A stretch of DNA of 64,000 nucleotides from Paenibacillus thiaminolyticus (GTDB lineage: Bacteria > Bacillota > Bacilli > Paenibacillales > Paenibacillaceae), in NCBI RefSeq assembly GCF_007066085.1, contig NZ_CP041405.1:3693001-3757000 (forward strand). The letters run 5' to 3'. Made by a program: the position numbers and the translations under genes. The notes below the pieces were generated by a model, which saw only the letters and a list, made by a program, of their open reading frames with translations, was not told the origin of the DNA and made no database searches. This document shows, in pieces, positions 16,406 to 26,242 of this stretch; position 1 is the first letter of the stretch; each line of letters starts with the position of its first letter.

Positions 16406-17137
16406 TCAGCCTTTCATTTTTCTCTTGAAAAGAACCACCGCAACGATAAAAATAACGGCAGCATACCCCATGACCCACAGAATGTGAGGAATCATGGCCG
16501 TATAACCCCCGCTCAACGCTAACTTCGCCACGTCGACGGCATGAGCAAACGGAAGGGCATAACATACCGCTTTAAATGTGCCGCCTATCATATCCAGAGG
16601 AAATAAGGTCCCGCTGAGCCAGAGCGCTCCATTGGTGAGTATGGCGCCTGCGCCATTCATCTGGTTGCTCGACAGAACGCTTCCCAGCAGCAAGCCAATG
16701 CTGATAAAGAGCAAGGCCACGGGAATAAGCGCCAGGATAGCGACTAGAATATTGATGTTGAAGGATAAGCCTACAATCATGGCGGTAGCGAAGCAGACGG
16801 CGCATTGGAACATGGCAAACGGTAACAGCGGATATGAATATCCCATAATATAGTCGAATCCGGTTAAAGGGGAAGCGAACAATCGAATCAAATAAGAGCT
16901 GCTTCTGTCGCCTGCAATGAGCATTCCGGAAAACAAAGCAATAAACGTTAAACCAAAAACCGCCATACCCGGCGCGATATTTTCAATGGCAAAGATGTCG
17001 GGCATTTCCGGAATACTTTGCTTCATGAAGGACAGAAGCAGAATCAGCACGACAGGAAATCCGATGCCGAAAACCAGGCTTAACGGGTCTCTTGCAATCT
17101 CCTTGCGATTACGGGCTGCAAACGGTATAAAACTCAT
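16406..17137 (-). CDS. ABC-2 type transporter permease
   Basis: 243 residues with six hydrophobic helices: RDPLSLVFGIGFPVVLILLLSF, then IAPGMAVFGLTFIALFSGMLIAGDRSSSYLIRLFASPLTGFDYIMGY, and GALWLSGTLFPLDMIGGTFKAVCYALPFAHAVDVAKLALSGG, all typical of ABC2_membrane (DrrB/NatB-like) exporters. Its start overlaps the stop of the ATPase gene by four bases. With that ATPase it forms one exporter, probably for a drug or peptide. Substrate unknown. Confidence 0.92.
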   Translation of the reverse strand: MSFIPFAARNRKEIARDPLSLVFGIGFPVVLILLLSFMKQSIPEMPDIFAIENIAPGMAVFGLTFIALFSGMLIAGDRSSSYLIRLFASPLTGFDYIMGYSYPLLPFAMFQCAVCFATAMIVGLSFNINILVAILALIPVALLFISIGLLLGSVLSSNQMNGAGAILTNGALWLSGTLFPLDMIGGTFKAVCYALPFAHAVDVAKLALSGGYTAMIPHILWVMGYAAVIFIVAVVLFKRKMKG

Positions 17138-17865
17138 CTCATGGCCTCCTCATCCGCAAACTTGAGAAAAGCATCTTCAAATGTTGCTGTTCCCGTTACG
17201 CTCATAATTTCCCTGGCCGTACCGACAATCCGCATTTTTCCTTGCGTCATGATCCCGATTCTGTCGGCTAGGGCTTCCGCCTCTTCCAGGTAATGGGTGG
17301 TCAAAATAATGGTGATTTTGCCTTTCAATTCACGGATGGTGTTCCACAAATCTCTCCTGGCATGAACATCCAGTCCAAGTGTAGGCTCGTCAAGGAACAA
17401 AATCTGCGGATTCGTAATGAGCGCCATCGCAATGCTCAACTTGCGCTGCATTCCGCCTGATAAGGACTTCGCCTTGTCCTTGGCCCGATCGGTTAAGCGA
17501 AAAGCCGCAAGCATTGCATCCGTTTTTTTCGCTGCTTCCCGCGCGTTATCCCCATAAATTCTGGCGATGACCTCCAGATTTTCTTTTATCGATAATTTGG
17601 AGGCCACCGCCGTTTCCTGCGGAGACACATTGATAATTTGTTTGACGGCATTCGAATTGGTGACCAGACTGTTCCCCATCATCAGGGCATCTCCGCTTGT
17701 AGGCTCGAGCAGACAGGATAACATTTTGATCGTTGTCGTTTTCCCGGCGCCGTTGGTCCCAAGCAGCGCAAAAAATTCACCTTGTCGGATTGTCAGATTC
17801 AGCGAATCAACTGCTGTCCGTTCTTTAAACTTTTTCGTCAGGCAGGTTATTTCGATTCCGTTCAT
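17134..17865 (-). CDS. ABC transporter ATP-binding protein (DrrA/CcmA-like)
   Basis: 243 residues. Walker A LLGTNGAGKTTTIKML, Q-loop region INVSPQETAVASKLS, signature LSGGMQRKLSIAMALI, Walker B ILFLDEPTLGLD and switch His in LTTHYLEEAE are all present. It overlaps the AbrB-type gene upstream and the permease gene downstream by four bases each. Drives the exporter encoded by the next gene. Confidence 0.95.
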   Translation of the reverse strand: MNGIEITCLTKKFKERTAVDSLNLTIRQGEFFALLGTNGAGKTTTIKMLSCLLEPTSGDALMMGNSLVTNSNAVKQIINVSPQETAVASKLSIKENLEVIARIYGDNAREAAKKTDAMLAAFRLTDRAKDKAKSLSGGMQRKLSIAMALITNPQILFLDEPTLGLDVHARRDLWNTIRELKGKITIILTTHYLEEAEALADRIGIMTQGKMRIVGTAREIMSVTGTATFEDAFLKFADEEAMR

Positions 17866-18083
17866 TCACCTCCCTCCTTCTCCTGCGCGCCGAAAATTTT
17901 ATTGGCTAACTCCGTAAACATATCGCCCTTCATAATGGCTATGCCTTGCTCCTCATCACCAAGAAGAAGCAGGGTATCGCCGGGTTCGATGCCAAAGATA
18001 TCCCGCGCTTCCTTCGGAATGACAATTTGCCCTTTCTCACCGACTTTTGCTGTCCAAGCATGTTTGCCTTTCGGTCCTTTCAT
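17862..18083 (-). CDS. AbrB/MazE/SpoVT-family DNA-binding protein
   Basis: 73 residues. AWTAKVGEKGQIVIPKEARDIFGIEPGDTLLLLGDEEQGIAIMK is the swapped-hairpin AbrB fold in full. First gene of the regulator-ATPase-permease operon, with GGAGGAATTG upstream. A 17-base palindrome lies at the predicted transcription start, so autorepression of the exporter is likely. The short acidic/basic C-terminus has no sensor domain. Confidence 0.92.
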   Translation of the reverse strand: MKGPKGKHAWTAKVGEKGQIVIPKEARDIFGIEPGDTLLLLGDEEQGIAIMKGDMFTELANKIFGAQEKEGGE

Positions 18084-18126
18084 AGTTCAATTCCTCCAAT
18101 ATAAAATAGTTAGTCAAGTAAGTTTA

Positions 18127-18174
18127 GTTATACTTAGTATAACAAATCATACCTCTGTAAAAACGGAAAGTCAA
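18127..18174 (-). promoter_or_regulatory. Promoter and operator of the AbrB-ABC operon
   Basis: On the minus strand TTGACT (18174-18169), 17 bases, TATGAT (18151-18146): a good vegetative promoter. Immediately downstream GTTATAC-TAA-GTATAAC (18143-18127) is a perfect 7-3-7 palindrome that covers the expected start point near 18139. A bound repressor there would block the promoter. Confidence 0.7.
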
Positions 18175-18180
18175 TCAGAC

Positions 18181-18540
18181 TTTGCAAAAAGCGCCGCCGT
18201 TTACGCAATCATGCGGGTGAGCGTTAGTGTATACGGGATAGGGTAGCGTTCTTCCACTTCTGACGCGGCACATGATCCAGCGCCGGGTAACTCGGACGAA
18301 AGTCAATGCCGTGAAAACGGTCTTGATACAGTTAGGCTCATCTGTCGCGGGAGACACCCAGGCTTCCCGCCGGATAAGTTCCTTCAGCATCCTCTCACCC
18401 AGCAATGTATAGATTTGTGTCGATTTCGTCTCCGGAATCCGAGGGACAGATGGCAAGGCATTGGCAGCGCACTCCTTCCTTAATTGGTATGGTCAAAACG
18501 GTCTTAAAGTGGTATGTTGATACCAATCTAGCATGATACG
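18181..18540. other. Region without a recognised gene
   Basis: About 360 bases between the exporter promoter and the epimerase pseudogene. A minus-strand frame of 93 codons (MPSVPRIPETKSTQIYTLLGER...) is open but has no recognisable domain and overlaps the promoter. I see no structured RNA. Confidence 0.3.
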
Positions 18541-18558
18541 ATAGACCATGCCGCCAGA

Positions 18559-19032
18559 ATGAGGATGAAGCGGAGGGGGGCGATACAGCCTATAGATGTC
18601 GCCGAGGGCATTGCCGCGCTGGAAGAAGCGGCGGCCGAAATACCGGAGCACGTTATTCTGCGGTACGGAACGCTCTATGGCCCGGACACCTGGTATGACA
18701 AGACGGGAGCGATCGCAAAAAAAGTTCTGGACAGGCAGTTGGCTGCCACCGACGGGGTCTCCTCCTTCCTGCATGTCGAAGATGCAGCCCATGCTGCCCT
18801 GTTGGCACTGGATTGGCCTGCGGGCCCAGTTAATATTGTGGATGACGAACCTGCGGCAGGAACGCAGTGGCTGCCTGTATATGCGGAGATGCTGCAAGCC
18901 CCTGCGCCGCAGTACGAGCCGGGAAGCAACCGGGGCGAACGCGGCACATCGAATGCAAAGGCACGGAGTGAGTACGGCTGAACCCCGCTGTACCCAACAT
19001 GGCGAACCGGATTCAAGCAGAGCCTAGAATAA
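18559..19032 (+). pseudogene. NAD-dependent epimerase/dehydratase remnant with nonsense mutation
   Basis: The frame covers only the C-terminal half of an extended SDR: ILRYGTLYGPDTWYDKTGAIAKK, FLHVEDAAHAALLALDWPAGPVNIVDDEP. The Rossmann GxxGxxG part and catalytic YxxxK are missing. A TGA at 18979 interrupts it; read through, the frame continues TPLYPTWRTGFKQSLE to a TAA at 19030, the usual end of this family (YGW-x-P-x-YPTWR). So a Trp codon TGG probably became TGA. Both the 5' deletion and the stop mark it as dead. Confidence 0.75.
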
Positions 19033-19049
19033 CTAGAGTCTAGTCACAT

Positions 19050-19095
19050 AAGAACCCGCACAGGCATTACCCTTAAGGCGGGTTCTTTCTTCTTC
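19050..19095 (+). terminator. Terminator of the former epimerase gene
   Basis: AAGAACCCGC (19050-19059), an 18-base loop, GCGGGTTCTT (19078-19087), then TTCTTCTTC. It survives downstream of the pseudogene. Confidence 0.75.
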
Positions 19096-19271
19096 TTGTA
19101 AGCTCCTCTATCCCCGCTTCCTCTTTGATATGAGCCTTTTAAACAGCGGTCTTGTACGCTCGATTCGCTGGGGCCAGTCATGAACCGTCCCTGTCCTGCT
19201 GCTGGCCGGGGATTTCAAGGCTGGTTGCTCGCGCGATAAGATTTGATAACGTAGGAGGTAATAACGATCTG

Positions 19272-20333
19272 ATGATCAAAAAATTGTTCAAGTGGCTGGC
19301 CTGGATCGTGCTCACGCCCGTTGCTGCGCTCGCCATTTTTCTCATCTATATGACAGCGGTTGATTATAAGCCCCCTGCTCAAGTAGAACTTCTAACCAAT
19401 AATACCACCACCTCTACGCTGAAGCAGGGTCAGCCGTTCACCGTCACGACATTCAATCTCGGCTACGCAGGCCTCGACCAAGGGCAGGACTTCTTCATGG
19501 ACGGCGGAACGGGATCCCGCTCCAGCAGCAAGGAACAAACGGAAGCCAACCTGCGGGCTATTGCCGATTTTCTACAGGGTAGCCGCTCCGATTTGTATAT
19601 CCTGCAGGAAGTAGACGTTAATTCTTCACGCAGCCATCATATTAACGAGGTTCAGATGATTAGCGACAGCCTGCCGCGATATAGCAGCACGTTTGCCTAT
19701 AACTATAAGGTGGCTTGGGTGCCCGTGCCGCTTACCCATCCGATGGGTGCGGTGCAGAGCGGATTGCTGACGTTATCCACATTCTCCAGCGCCTCTCATA
19801 TCCGCTTCGATCTGCCGGGCAAAGAGAGCTGGCCTGTGCAGCTGTTTGAACTGGATCGCGCATTTATCGAGAGCCGCTTCCCTGTCGATAACGGCAGAGA
19901 ACTCATATTGATTAACCTGCATTTATCGGCCTTCGACAAGGGCGGCACCATCCGCAAACAACAGCTTGATTTTCTGGAGAACTATATTCAGCAAGAAATG
20001 AAGAAGGACAACTATCTCATCATCGGCGGCGATTGGAACCACTCCTTGCCGGGAACCGACCACAGCCGCTTTCCCTCGCAGCAGGAATGGCCGCAGTGGC
20101 TGCAGCCCTTCCCCGATACCTTCGCTCCGGCTGGGTTTCAATGGGCGGTAGACCCGAGCACGCCTTCCGTCCGCACGCTGGACAGCGCGTATCGGCCAGG
20201 GGTTACCTTCCTCGCGGTCATCGACGGCTTCCTCGTCTCTCCGAATGTCGCAATCGTCGATGTGACCGGACACGATCTGAACTTCGAGCACAGCGATCAT
20301 AACCCGGTGACCGGGAGATTTGTTTTGAAATAA
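19272..20333 (+). CDS. Endonuclease/exonuclease/phosphatase (EEP) family protein, membrane-anchored
   Basis: 353 residues. MIKKLFKWLAWIVLTPVAALAIFLIYM is an N-terminal membrane anchor, so the enzyme faces outward. The EEP fold follows with TTFNLGYAG, LYILQEVDVNSSRSH (the metal-binding Glu), LINLHLSAFD, IIGGDWNHSLPG (Asp and Asn) and the terminal SDHNPVTGRF. Length fits EEP phosphatases or sphingomyelinase-like enzymes. I set the start at 19272 because the anchor begins there and GGAGGT lies 12 bases before it. The substrate is unknown. A fragment of a second copy lies at about 21.53 kb. Confidence 0.9.
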   Translation: MIKKLFKWLAWIVLTPVAALAIFLIYMTAVDYKPPAQVELLTNNTTTSTLKQGQPFTVTTFNLGYAGLDQGQDFFMDGGTGSRSSSKEQTEANLRAIADFLQGSRSDLYILQEVDVNSSRSHHINEVQMISDSLPRYSSTFAYNYKVAWVPVPLTHPMGAVQSGLLTLSTFSSASHIRFDLPGKESWPVQLFELDRAFIESRFPVDNGRELILINLHLSAFDKGGTIRKQQLDFLENYIQQEMKKDNYLIIGGDWNHSLPGTDHSRFPSQQEWPQWLQPFPDTFAPAGFQWAVDPSTPSVRTLDSAYRPGVTFLAVIDGFLVSPNVAIVDVTGHDLNFEHSDHNPVTGRFVLK

Positions 20334-20350
20334 ACCTGACGAAAAAGAAT

Positions 20351-20387
20351 GCCAGCGTTTCTGATGTTCGGAGACGCTGGCTTTTTT
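20351..20387 (+). terminator. Intrinsic terminator after the EEP gene
   Basis: GCCAGCGT, loop, ACGCTGGC then TTTTTT, 17 bases after the stop. Confidence 0.9.
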
Positions 20388-20452
20388 GCGGTTCCGATAG
20401 GCATTGGTGGAACAAGAACAACTTGGACAATTTAAATAGTGGCTTCCGCTTC

Positions 20453-20527
20453 TATTTTGCCAGCTTAATTTCCGGATGTTCTTTTGCTTCAAGTTTAATT
20501 GGACCTTCAAGCTTCCAGGACAAGATG
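20453..20527 (-). pseudogene. Short C-terminal remnant of an unknown gene
   Basis: The minus strand reads SWKLEGPIKLEAKEHPEIK then LAK and a stop. It is natural-looking protein without a start. Part of a 0.75-kb stretch with no intact gene. Confidence 0.3.
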
Positions 20528-20568
20528 CGTTTCCGCCGGAACGGGAATCAGCCGCCTGCCGGAAATGA

Positions 20569-20760
20569 TGCAAAAATACAAGAATTCTACAGGGGCCGAT
20601 CATTTGAAAAAGGAATCCTGCAAAAATGCAGGAATTTCACTCGGTTTCGCCTGAATATGTCGTCGTTTGAGGAAATTGATGTAGGTGTGCAGCAATTTCG
20701 TGCAATTTTCGCTGACTTAGCTTAAAATGCTGCACTTTTGCAGGAACTGGAGACTGGCGC
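20569..20760. repeat. Intergenic repeat, copy A
   Basis: Contains GGAATCCTGCAAAA (20612-20625) and GCAGGAATTTCAC (20628-20640), which can pair as a hairpin (TCCTGC/GCAGGA), then GATGTAG-N4-TGCAGCAATT further on. The same order of blocks occurs inverted at 62.44-62.65 kb, and a fragment lies at 14.87 kb. It holds no gene. It looks like a diverged, palindrome-containing interspersed repeat. Confidence 0.6.
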
Positions 20761-20999
20761 TTTGCGCTGTGCTGCCGCCTTGGCAACGTTATGCCGTTGC
20801 CCTGTTTACCGCCGCTTCTTGGCGTTATGCTGCGCTAGCGCGGTCAGTCTGCGGCCAGTCGAGAGTGTTTACGGTGCTGTTTCGCTTCCCTTTGGGCCCG
20901 TTTATGCCGTGCATTCGCTCGGCAGCAATATTTTAGCCCGCCCCGAGCCGCTGAATACGGTCCTTCAAGAACTGCGCGAGTACCATGGGTAAAAAGAAA

Positions 21000-21074
21000 G
21001 GCCACCGCTTATACTTCCAAGAGCAGTGGCCCTCATAACTGCCGAAAAACAAAAAAACCGCATACCCGCGGTTT
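21000..21074 (-). terminator. Two hairpins after the DUF2628-like gene
   Basis: On the minus strand AAACCGC-GGGTAT-GCGGTTT then TTTTTG (21074-21050) is a strong terminator just after the stop at 21087. A second hairpin GGCCACTGCT...AGCGGTGGCC followed by TTTCTTTTT (21032-20995) backs it up. Confidence 0.8.
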
Positions 21075-21086
21075 CATTGTTCGGCA

Positions 21087-21407
21087 TTATATTCTTACCG
21101 TATGAGCCATAATGCCTTTGGCCTGCAGCGCAGCTTCCGTTTCCGGATTGGCCGGGCGGTAGCCTTTCTCCATCATCTCTCTAATGTACATCTGATTGTA
21201 AATGAATGAAAAAATAATACCCGGAATCCATGCTCCTAAACCAAGGGTAAAGAAACCAATAAAACAAGAACTAATGAACATAATAGCAGCCCATTTGAGA
21301 TCACCGCGGAATAACGCAGGAAAAAATCCGAAAAAGAAAGTTGTCCAACTAAAGCCAAGTTTCACATTCTTGATAGCGCCTTGCGCATTCACTAACTGTA
21401 CATGCAT
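21087..21407 (-). CDS. Small membrane protein, DUF2628/HrgC-like
   Basis: 106 residues. A short polar start, then KLGFSWTTFFFGFFPALFRGDLKWAAIMFISSCFIGFFTLGLGAWIPGIIFSFIYNQMYIREMMEKGYRP with about three hydrophobic segments, the pattern of DUF2628-type proteins (a membrane module often attached to other domains). GGGGAG lies seven bases before the ATG. Own terminator pair. Role unknown. Confidence 0.75.
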   Translation of the reverse strand: MHVQLVNAQGAIKNVKLGFSWTTFFFGFFPALFRGDLKWAAIMFISSCFIGFFTLGLGAWIPGIIFSFIYNQMYIREMMEKGYRPANPETEAALQAKGIMAHTVRI

Positions 21408-21524
21408 CGAGTATCTCCCCCACTGATGAAATATCTGACAATCGACACAATTATAGCCGCGAGCGCAAAATTTGTCGAGGAATTATTTACCTATCCACAA
21501 AATTATTCATGTTCTTATATTCTT

Positions 21525-21600
21525 CAACAGAGATTGGAACCGCTCCTTGCCGGGAATCGGTCATACCCGCTTTCCCACGCCGGAGAAGCCATGATCTGGC
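21525..21600 (+). pseudogene. Fragment of a second EEP-family gene
   Basis: The plus strand reads DWNRSLPGIGHTRFPTPEKP, matching GDWNHSLPGTDHSRFPSQQE of the intact EEP gene 1.5 kb upstream, with about 75% base identity over roughly 50 bases. It is flanked by unrelated sequence and has no frame beyond it. A deleted paralogue. Confidence 0.65.
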
Positions 21601-21635
21601 TTCTCCTGCATAGAGGAAAACCGAGGCCAACAAAT

Positions 21636-24600
21636 CTATAGACCCGCCCAGACATCTTTCGCATACCTCCCGGATGTCTGCAGATTCTCCAACCATTTAT
21701 CCGCTTCTTGTTCTTTACCCCCGTGGATAACCAGATATGCCTTCTTTAATTCGTGCTCTACATCTGGGGCCATTTTACTGCCGTCTCCACATACGTAAAG
21801 CCGCCCTTCGCCGTCGAGAATGCGAAGGATTTCGGACGCATTATTCGCCATCAGGTGCTGCACATAGGTTTTGGGCACGCCTTCCTTGCGAGAAAAAGCG
21901 GTATGGAGCGTAACCACTCCGTCCCTGTCATATTGTTCAAGCTCTTCACGGTAAAGAAAATCCGCTTCGTTCCTGCATCCAAAGTAAAGATGGGCTTCGC
22001 CCAGTGCTTGTCCTTCCCGCTTCATCGCAGCACGAGCTTGCAGAAACCCGCGGAATGGGGCTACCCCCGTCCCCGGCCCTACCATGATAATCGGTGTCTG
22101 TGGATCTTCGGGGAGTTGGAATCCAGAATCCGGTGTCCGGACGAACATGACAATATCGTCTCCCGGCCTGCGCTCTGCCAAGTAATTGGAGGCCACGCCA
22201 AGATATTCGCCTCGTCCGCTCCAGGCCTGGCCCCGGACGACACCAACCGTAATACTGGCATGTGCATGGTTCATCCGTGGGGAACTGGATATCGAATAAT
22301 ATCTCGGTTTAAGCGGAGGCAGGAGCTCCACGAACTTCTCGAACGGGATCTCGCACGCTTCATATTTTTCAACGAGATCCAGCATTGTAACCCGCTTTTT
22401 CAAGATTTGCTCCTCGTAGGTTCCCTCCTCTAACAAAGCTTCCACTTCACGCTTATGAGGAGGACACACCGTGAAAGCGGCCACTTCGCGTATTTGGGCC
22501 CGAGTTGCGGCTTCCTGTACCTCTACGCTTTGACTAAGCAGGTCAAGAAGAGAGATTGGCCGATCTAAAGGCAGATGGGTTGCACTGACTCCACTCGCTG
22601 TCAAAATCACTTGATCTTTTTCACGCAAACTAAACCGCCACAGAATGCGAGCAATATGATCTTTGCTGTTGCTCGGAAACACTCCAAGGTGATCGCCCTC
22701 CTGATAAGTCATCCCTTCCGGCAATTCAATCTCGATATGTCGTGTGCTTCGTTCGCTGCCAGGTTGCTGCAGTTCACGATTAGCCGCGATGGTCGAGTGA
22801 ACCGCTTCGTATGATTGGGCGAGAGGAGTCTCTGTCAAGCCACTGACAAACTGAATGCTTAGTGTGCTCCGTTCTTTTTCCGCATTTTCATTCAATTTTA
22901 AATCAAAAGTCTTTATCGCATCGGCCCACATTTGACTTTTCCATGCTTCCAGCTGCTTTTCAAAGTCTCCGCTCGCATCGGCCTCCCCACGAGGGGAAAA
23001 TCTCGTCGCTCCTTTCTCGGCAAGCTGTTCGTCAATAAGTCGGGGTACCGCCTGATACGTAGCCGCCCAATTGTGGTCCCCGCAACCAAATACGGCATAG
23101 TGAACACCGTGAAGCTCACCCGGTTCGACCTGTTCCAACCATTGCACAAACTGTTTTGCATTGTTGGGCGGTTTCCCGTTATACGAAGAGGTTATGATGA
23201 TCAGAGCACCTTCCTGCGGCAAGTTGCCTAACCGCTCATTAAGGGTTGCCGCTTCGCTTCGGATCCCGTGTAATCGGGCAAGATCCGCCAGTTCCTTTGC
23301 AATGCGCTCTGCTGTTCCCATATCTGAACCGTAAAGAACGAGCAAGGGCCGATTATTGACTCCGATGATAGAAGCTGTCTCTCTTTTATTCTCCAGGACA
23401 GGAGCACCGCCAAGAGTGTCTACCGGTGGGAAGGGATACGGATTGATGAGTTTTTTATCCCTTACTTGCACACGGATCTTGAAGTCGGCTGGCTTCAGCG
23501 TCAAGGTTTGCTTTACTTTCAACTGATAGTTCAAATGATCCATCAGTTCAAATTGCTGAAGGATCAAGCCGAGAACTAAAGTCGCTTCGTGAAGCGCAAA
23601 TTGCATCCCGATGCAGGCCCGTTGCCCATTCCCAAACGGTTTATAGGCATGGTTGGGAACTTTGGCCGGGTCTTCAAACCGCTCCGGCCGGAAGAGTTCC
23701 GCATCCTCCCCCCATGCTCCCTTATCCCGGTGAAGCTTGGGTATAATAATGGAAACGGCCTCCCCCTTTTGGATAGGATATTTCCCTCCAATCACGGTGT
23801 CCTCCTTGGCGAAAAGACTAAATTGGGGCGCGGTCGGCCATAAACGTAAAGATTCATTTAGAATCATTCGTACATATTTCAGCTTCAGAACCTGCTCATA
23901 TGTAGGCAACGGGCCGGTTAATACTTCATCCACTTCCCTGTACGCCTTTTCCAGAACTTCCGGGTGCTTCAATAAAAAGTAAATCGCAAACGACAGCAAC
24001 CCGCTTGTCGTTTCATGCCCCGCGATCAGGAACGTGATAATTTGGTATCGAATATTTTGATCATCCAGTTGTTGTCCAGTCTCGGGATCCTTGGCGGTCA
24101 GCATTCTGGCTAGTAAATCCGTTCCTCCCTGATCCCCGCTTGCTTTGCGCTCAGCGATGATTTTGTCGACTAAGGAAAACATCGACTGAATATCCCGCTC
24201 GTACTGACGTTTGCTGATTAGCATCAGCTTGTTCTGAATCGGCAGCCTGCTGCCATAATGCATAGCCTCATCCAGAGCTCGAACCATACTGACGATAAAA
24301 GGATTTGGGGTTTCTCTGTAGTAACTATTGAAACGATAGTCAAATCCGCATAAGCCAATGGTGTCTAGCGTGAGCCGCGTCATATCGTCCGCAACGTCAA
24401 TACTTTCGTCCGGATTCAAGCGTGCCCATTTTTGCACAAGCTGCAAAGCGATGTCCAGCATCCTATCATGATAGCCCTTCATGGCTTGCAGGCTGAAGGA
24501 AGGCATCAGGATGTTGTGCGCTTTTGGCCAATTGGGTTCATCCGTCAGACTGGTGAACAGTCCGTCTCCCGCAAAATCACGTACTTTGAGCAAATGACCT

Positions 24601-24818
24601 ATCGCTTTGTCAAAACGGGACTGATCACATACTTCGGCGACGAATTCAGGACCGGAGACGATAATTACGGATCTTCCCATTAACTCGAATCTAAAAATAG
24701 GGCCGTACTCATCAGCAAGTTTGCCGAAAGACAACGTCGGTGAATCCTTATCAATCAAGGGCAAATTCCCGAGAACGCCATAGGTTTTGGGCTGCGGTAT
24801 CGGCATTAGCTCTTCCAT
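21636..24818 (-). CDS. Bifunctional cytochrome P450/NADPH-P450 reductase, CYP102 family (P450 BM3-like)
   Basis: 1060 residues, the usual BM3/CypD length, soluble. P450 part (1-460): [23 protein letters not shown]-helix [16 protein letters not shown], ExxR in NESLRLWP, and the heme loop [14 protein letters not shown] with Cys402. FMN domain (about 490-630): [49 protein letters not shown] part (about 660-1060): [48 protein letters not shown] and terminal RYAKDVWAG. It hydroxylates fatty acids or similar chains with NADPH. GAGGAG lies seven bases before the ATG. No TetR-type repressor gene of the kind often paired with such genes adjoins it. Confidence 0.97.
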   Translation of the reverse strand: MEELMPIPQPKTYGVLGNLPLIDKDSPTLSFGKLADEYGPIFRFELMGRSVIIVSGPEFVAEVCDQSRFDKAIGHLLKVRDFAGDGLFTSLTDEPNWPKAHNILMPSFSLQAMKGYHDRMLDIALQLVQKWARLNPDESIDVADDMTRLTLDTIGLCGFDYRFNSYYRETPNPFIVSMVRALDEAMHYGSRLPIQNKLMLISKRQYERDIQSMFSLVDKIIAERKASGDQGGTDLLARMLTAKDPETGQQLDDQNIRYQIITFLIAGHETTSGLLSFAIYFLLKHPEVLEKAYREVDEVLTGPLPTYEQVLKLKYVRMILNESLRLWPTAPQFSLFAKEDTVIGGKYPIQKGEAVSIIIPKLHRDKGAWGEDAELFRPERFEDPAKVPNHAYKPFGNGQRACIGMQFALHEATLVLGLILQQFELMDHLNYQLKVKQTLTLKPADFKIRVQVRDKKLINPYPFPPVDTLGGAPVLENKRETASIIGVNNRPLLVLYGSDMGTAERIAKELADLARLHGIRSEAATLNERLGNLPQEGALIIITSSYNGKPPNNAKQFVQWLEQVEPGELHGVHYAVFGCGDHNWAATYQAVPRLIDEQLAEKGATRFSPRGEADASGDFEKQLEAWKSQMWADAIKTFDLKLNENAEKERSTLSIQFVSGLTETPLAQSYEAVHSTIAANRELQQPGSERSTRHIEIELPEGMTYQEGDHLGVFPSNSKDHIARILWRFSLREKDQVILTASGVSATHLPLDRPISLLDLLSQSVEVQEAATRAQIREVAAFTVCPPHKREVEALLEEGTYEEQILKKRVTMLDLVEKYEACEIPFEKFVELLPPLKPRYYSISSSPRMNHAHASITVGVVRGQAWSGRGEYLGVASNYLAERRPGDDIVMFVRTPDSGFQLPEDPQTPIIMVGPGTGVAPFRGFLQARAAMKREGQALGEAHLYFGCRNEADFLYREELEQYDRDGVVTLHTAFSRKEGVPKTYVQHLMANNASEILRILDGEGRLYVCGDGSKMAPDVEHELKKAYLVIHGGKEQEADKWLENLQTSGRYAKDVWAGL

Positions 24819-24839
24819 ATAGAAAACTCCTCTGCAATG

Positions 24840-25076
24840 ACGTTAACCAATGTAACGGCAAGCTCTTTCGAATACCGTTAGCGAAGAAAATCGGAATTGG
24901 TGAGTTCCTCCCCACTAATCTCCCCAATACGGATGAATTAAATTATCGAATCGGGAAGATCAGCCTCCTGAACATCCCGCGGCGGTATAGGCTTAGTCAT
25001 CCGGCATTACTTATCGAATACTACGCGAGGGAGTTTAACATACCCAAGCATGAAGCTGTGAACCATGTGAGACGGC
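24840..25076 (+). pseudogene. Possible gene remnant upstream of the P450 gene
   Basis: A plus-strand frame reads GKLFRIPLAKKIGIGEFLPT, later YRLSHPALLIEYYAREFNI and PKHEAVNHVRRLS. It looks like real protein but has no plausible start of its own. I do not recognise the family. It might be the tail of a gene displaced from here. Confidence 0.25.
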
Positions 25077-26063
25077 TCAGCTATAATTTCCCTTCAAATA
25101 CTTAACCCAAAGACCGTGTAATTCCGATTCGCTAACTCCAAATATACGTTTATAATCTTCCGGATGCCTAACAAAATCATTTAATTTTTCGTAACCGTAC
25201 TCGAGAATCAAAAATTCTACAATGGTATAGGAATACGGGTATCCGTGCCTATATACGAATGCAGGTCCGTCTATCTCATCGAAGCTAGGGATTTGACCGC
25301 TGGAAATCAAGGGCGGGAGTACTTTGAGGGCATCAAGATCGGTCTGTCCGAAATAATTGGCAAGCCCTTCTTCCAACCACGTAGGCCTTGTACTGTCAAT
25401 ATGCGATAGTATGACGTGTATAAATTCGTGAACGCTCGAATTATACATAGCGGGCCGGTTTTTAGGGGACAGAATAAATAAAGTGTCTTCATTAAAAACA
25501 CCAAGTGACCAAAAATTCGAAAATTGTCCGAGCGAATAAATGAAATGAATTTGGCTCGGAAATACGATAACCTTCGTTTTCGTCGTTGGCTCCACTTGAA
25601 GTGCTTCTGTTACACGTCCATAGTTCTGTTCAAGCCTATTCGCAAGCTGTTCAGCCTCTGCGTAATCCGCTTTAGAGTTGTAAACCATGAAATGCTCTGT
25701 TTCAAACTGTTTCTGATAAAAACTTGATAGTAATGAGGATAGATTCACATAAATAAAGCTGGAGGCAATCAGCATCATAACGGGAAGAGCTGCCAGCTTC
25801 CATATCTTTTGTGGAAATAGAGGAGCCCCCTTCGTTTTTTTAATTAGCCGATAAGATGCATACACGACAAGGGGTGTCCATAATGCACCGAATAGGGTCA
25901 TGGCTTTATTGAACTCCCCAATCCAGAAAAATATAAAATAAGATGCTGTAGTCAACAGACAGGTGACACTGCCCGCCAAGCTTGAGCCACTGGATTTCCA
26001 GACCCACAACGTAAGCAGACCCGGTATTACTAAATTGGTGATAACCAAATCAATAACCAACAT
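25077..26063 (-). CDS. Membrane-anchored peptidase MA-like zinc metallopeptidase
   Basis: 328 residues. The first ~120 hold about four hydrophobic helices; the rest is an outward-facing gluzincin-type domain. The zinc motif is HEFIHVILSHIDSTRPTWLEEGLANYF: H212-E-F-I-H216 with the third ligand in the WLEEGLA helix, the signature of the peptidase MA family. It ends HPEDYKRIFGVSESELHGLWVKYLKG, a common C-terminal repeat-like helix in these enzymes. The active site looks intact. The target is unknown; neighbouring genes do not suggest one. Confidence 0.85.
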   Translation of the reverse strand: MLVIDLVITNLVIPGLLTLWVWKSSGSSLAGSVTCLLTTASYFIFFWIGEFNKAMTLFGALWTPLVVYASYRLIKKTKGAPLFPQKIWKLAALPVMMLIASSFIYVNLSSLLSSFYQKQFETEHFMVYNSKADYAEAEQLANRLEQNYGRVTEALQVEPTTKTKVIVFPSQIHFIYSLGQFSNFWSLGVFNEDTLFILSPKNRPAMYNSSVHEFIHVILSHIDSTRPTWLEEGLANYFGQTDLDALKVLPPLISSGQIPSFDEIDGPAFVYRHGYPYSYTIVEFLILEYGYEKLNDFVRHPEDYKRIFGVSESELHGLWVKYLKGNYS

Positions 26064-26242
26064 TCAATTGCCCCCGTTTGTAATGGACACTGCTAGCATC
26101 TACTCCATCACGACAATGTCGCTCCTATTTTTGAGGCCCTTGCCAGGCCGCTTGCCGACAATGCCCCCTTGATTTAAGTCAATGAACCATCATAACTCTC
26201 GGACTACAATCAAATCAATACAGAGTACTAGGAGGTTAATTG

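Noticed and set aside
18175..18456. 93-codon minus-strand frame upstream of the AbrB-type gene
   Set aside because: No recognisable domain and it runs into the exporter promoter.
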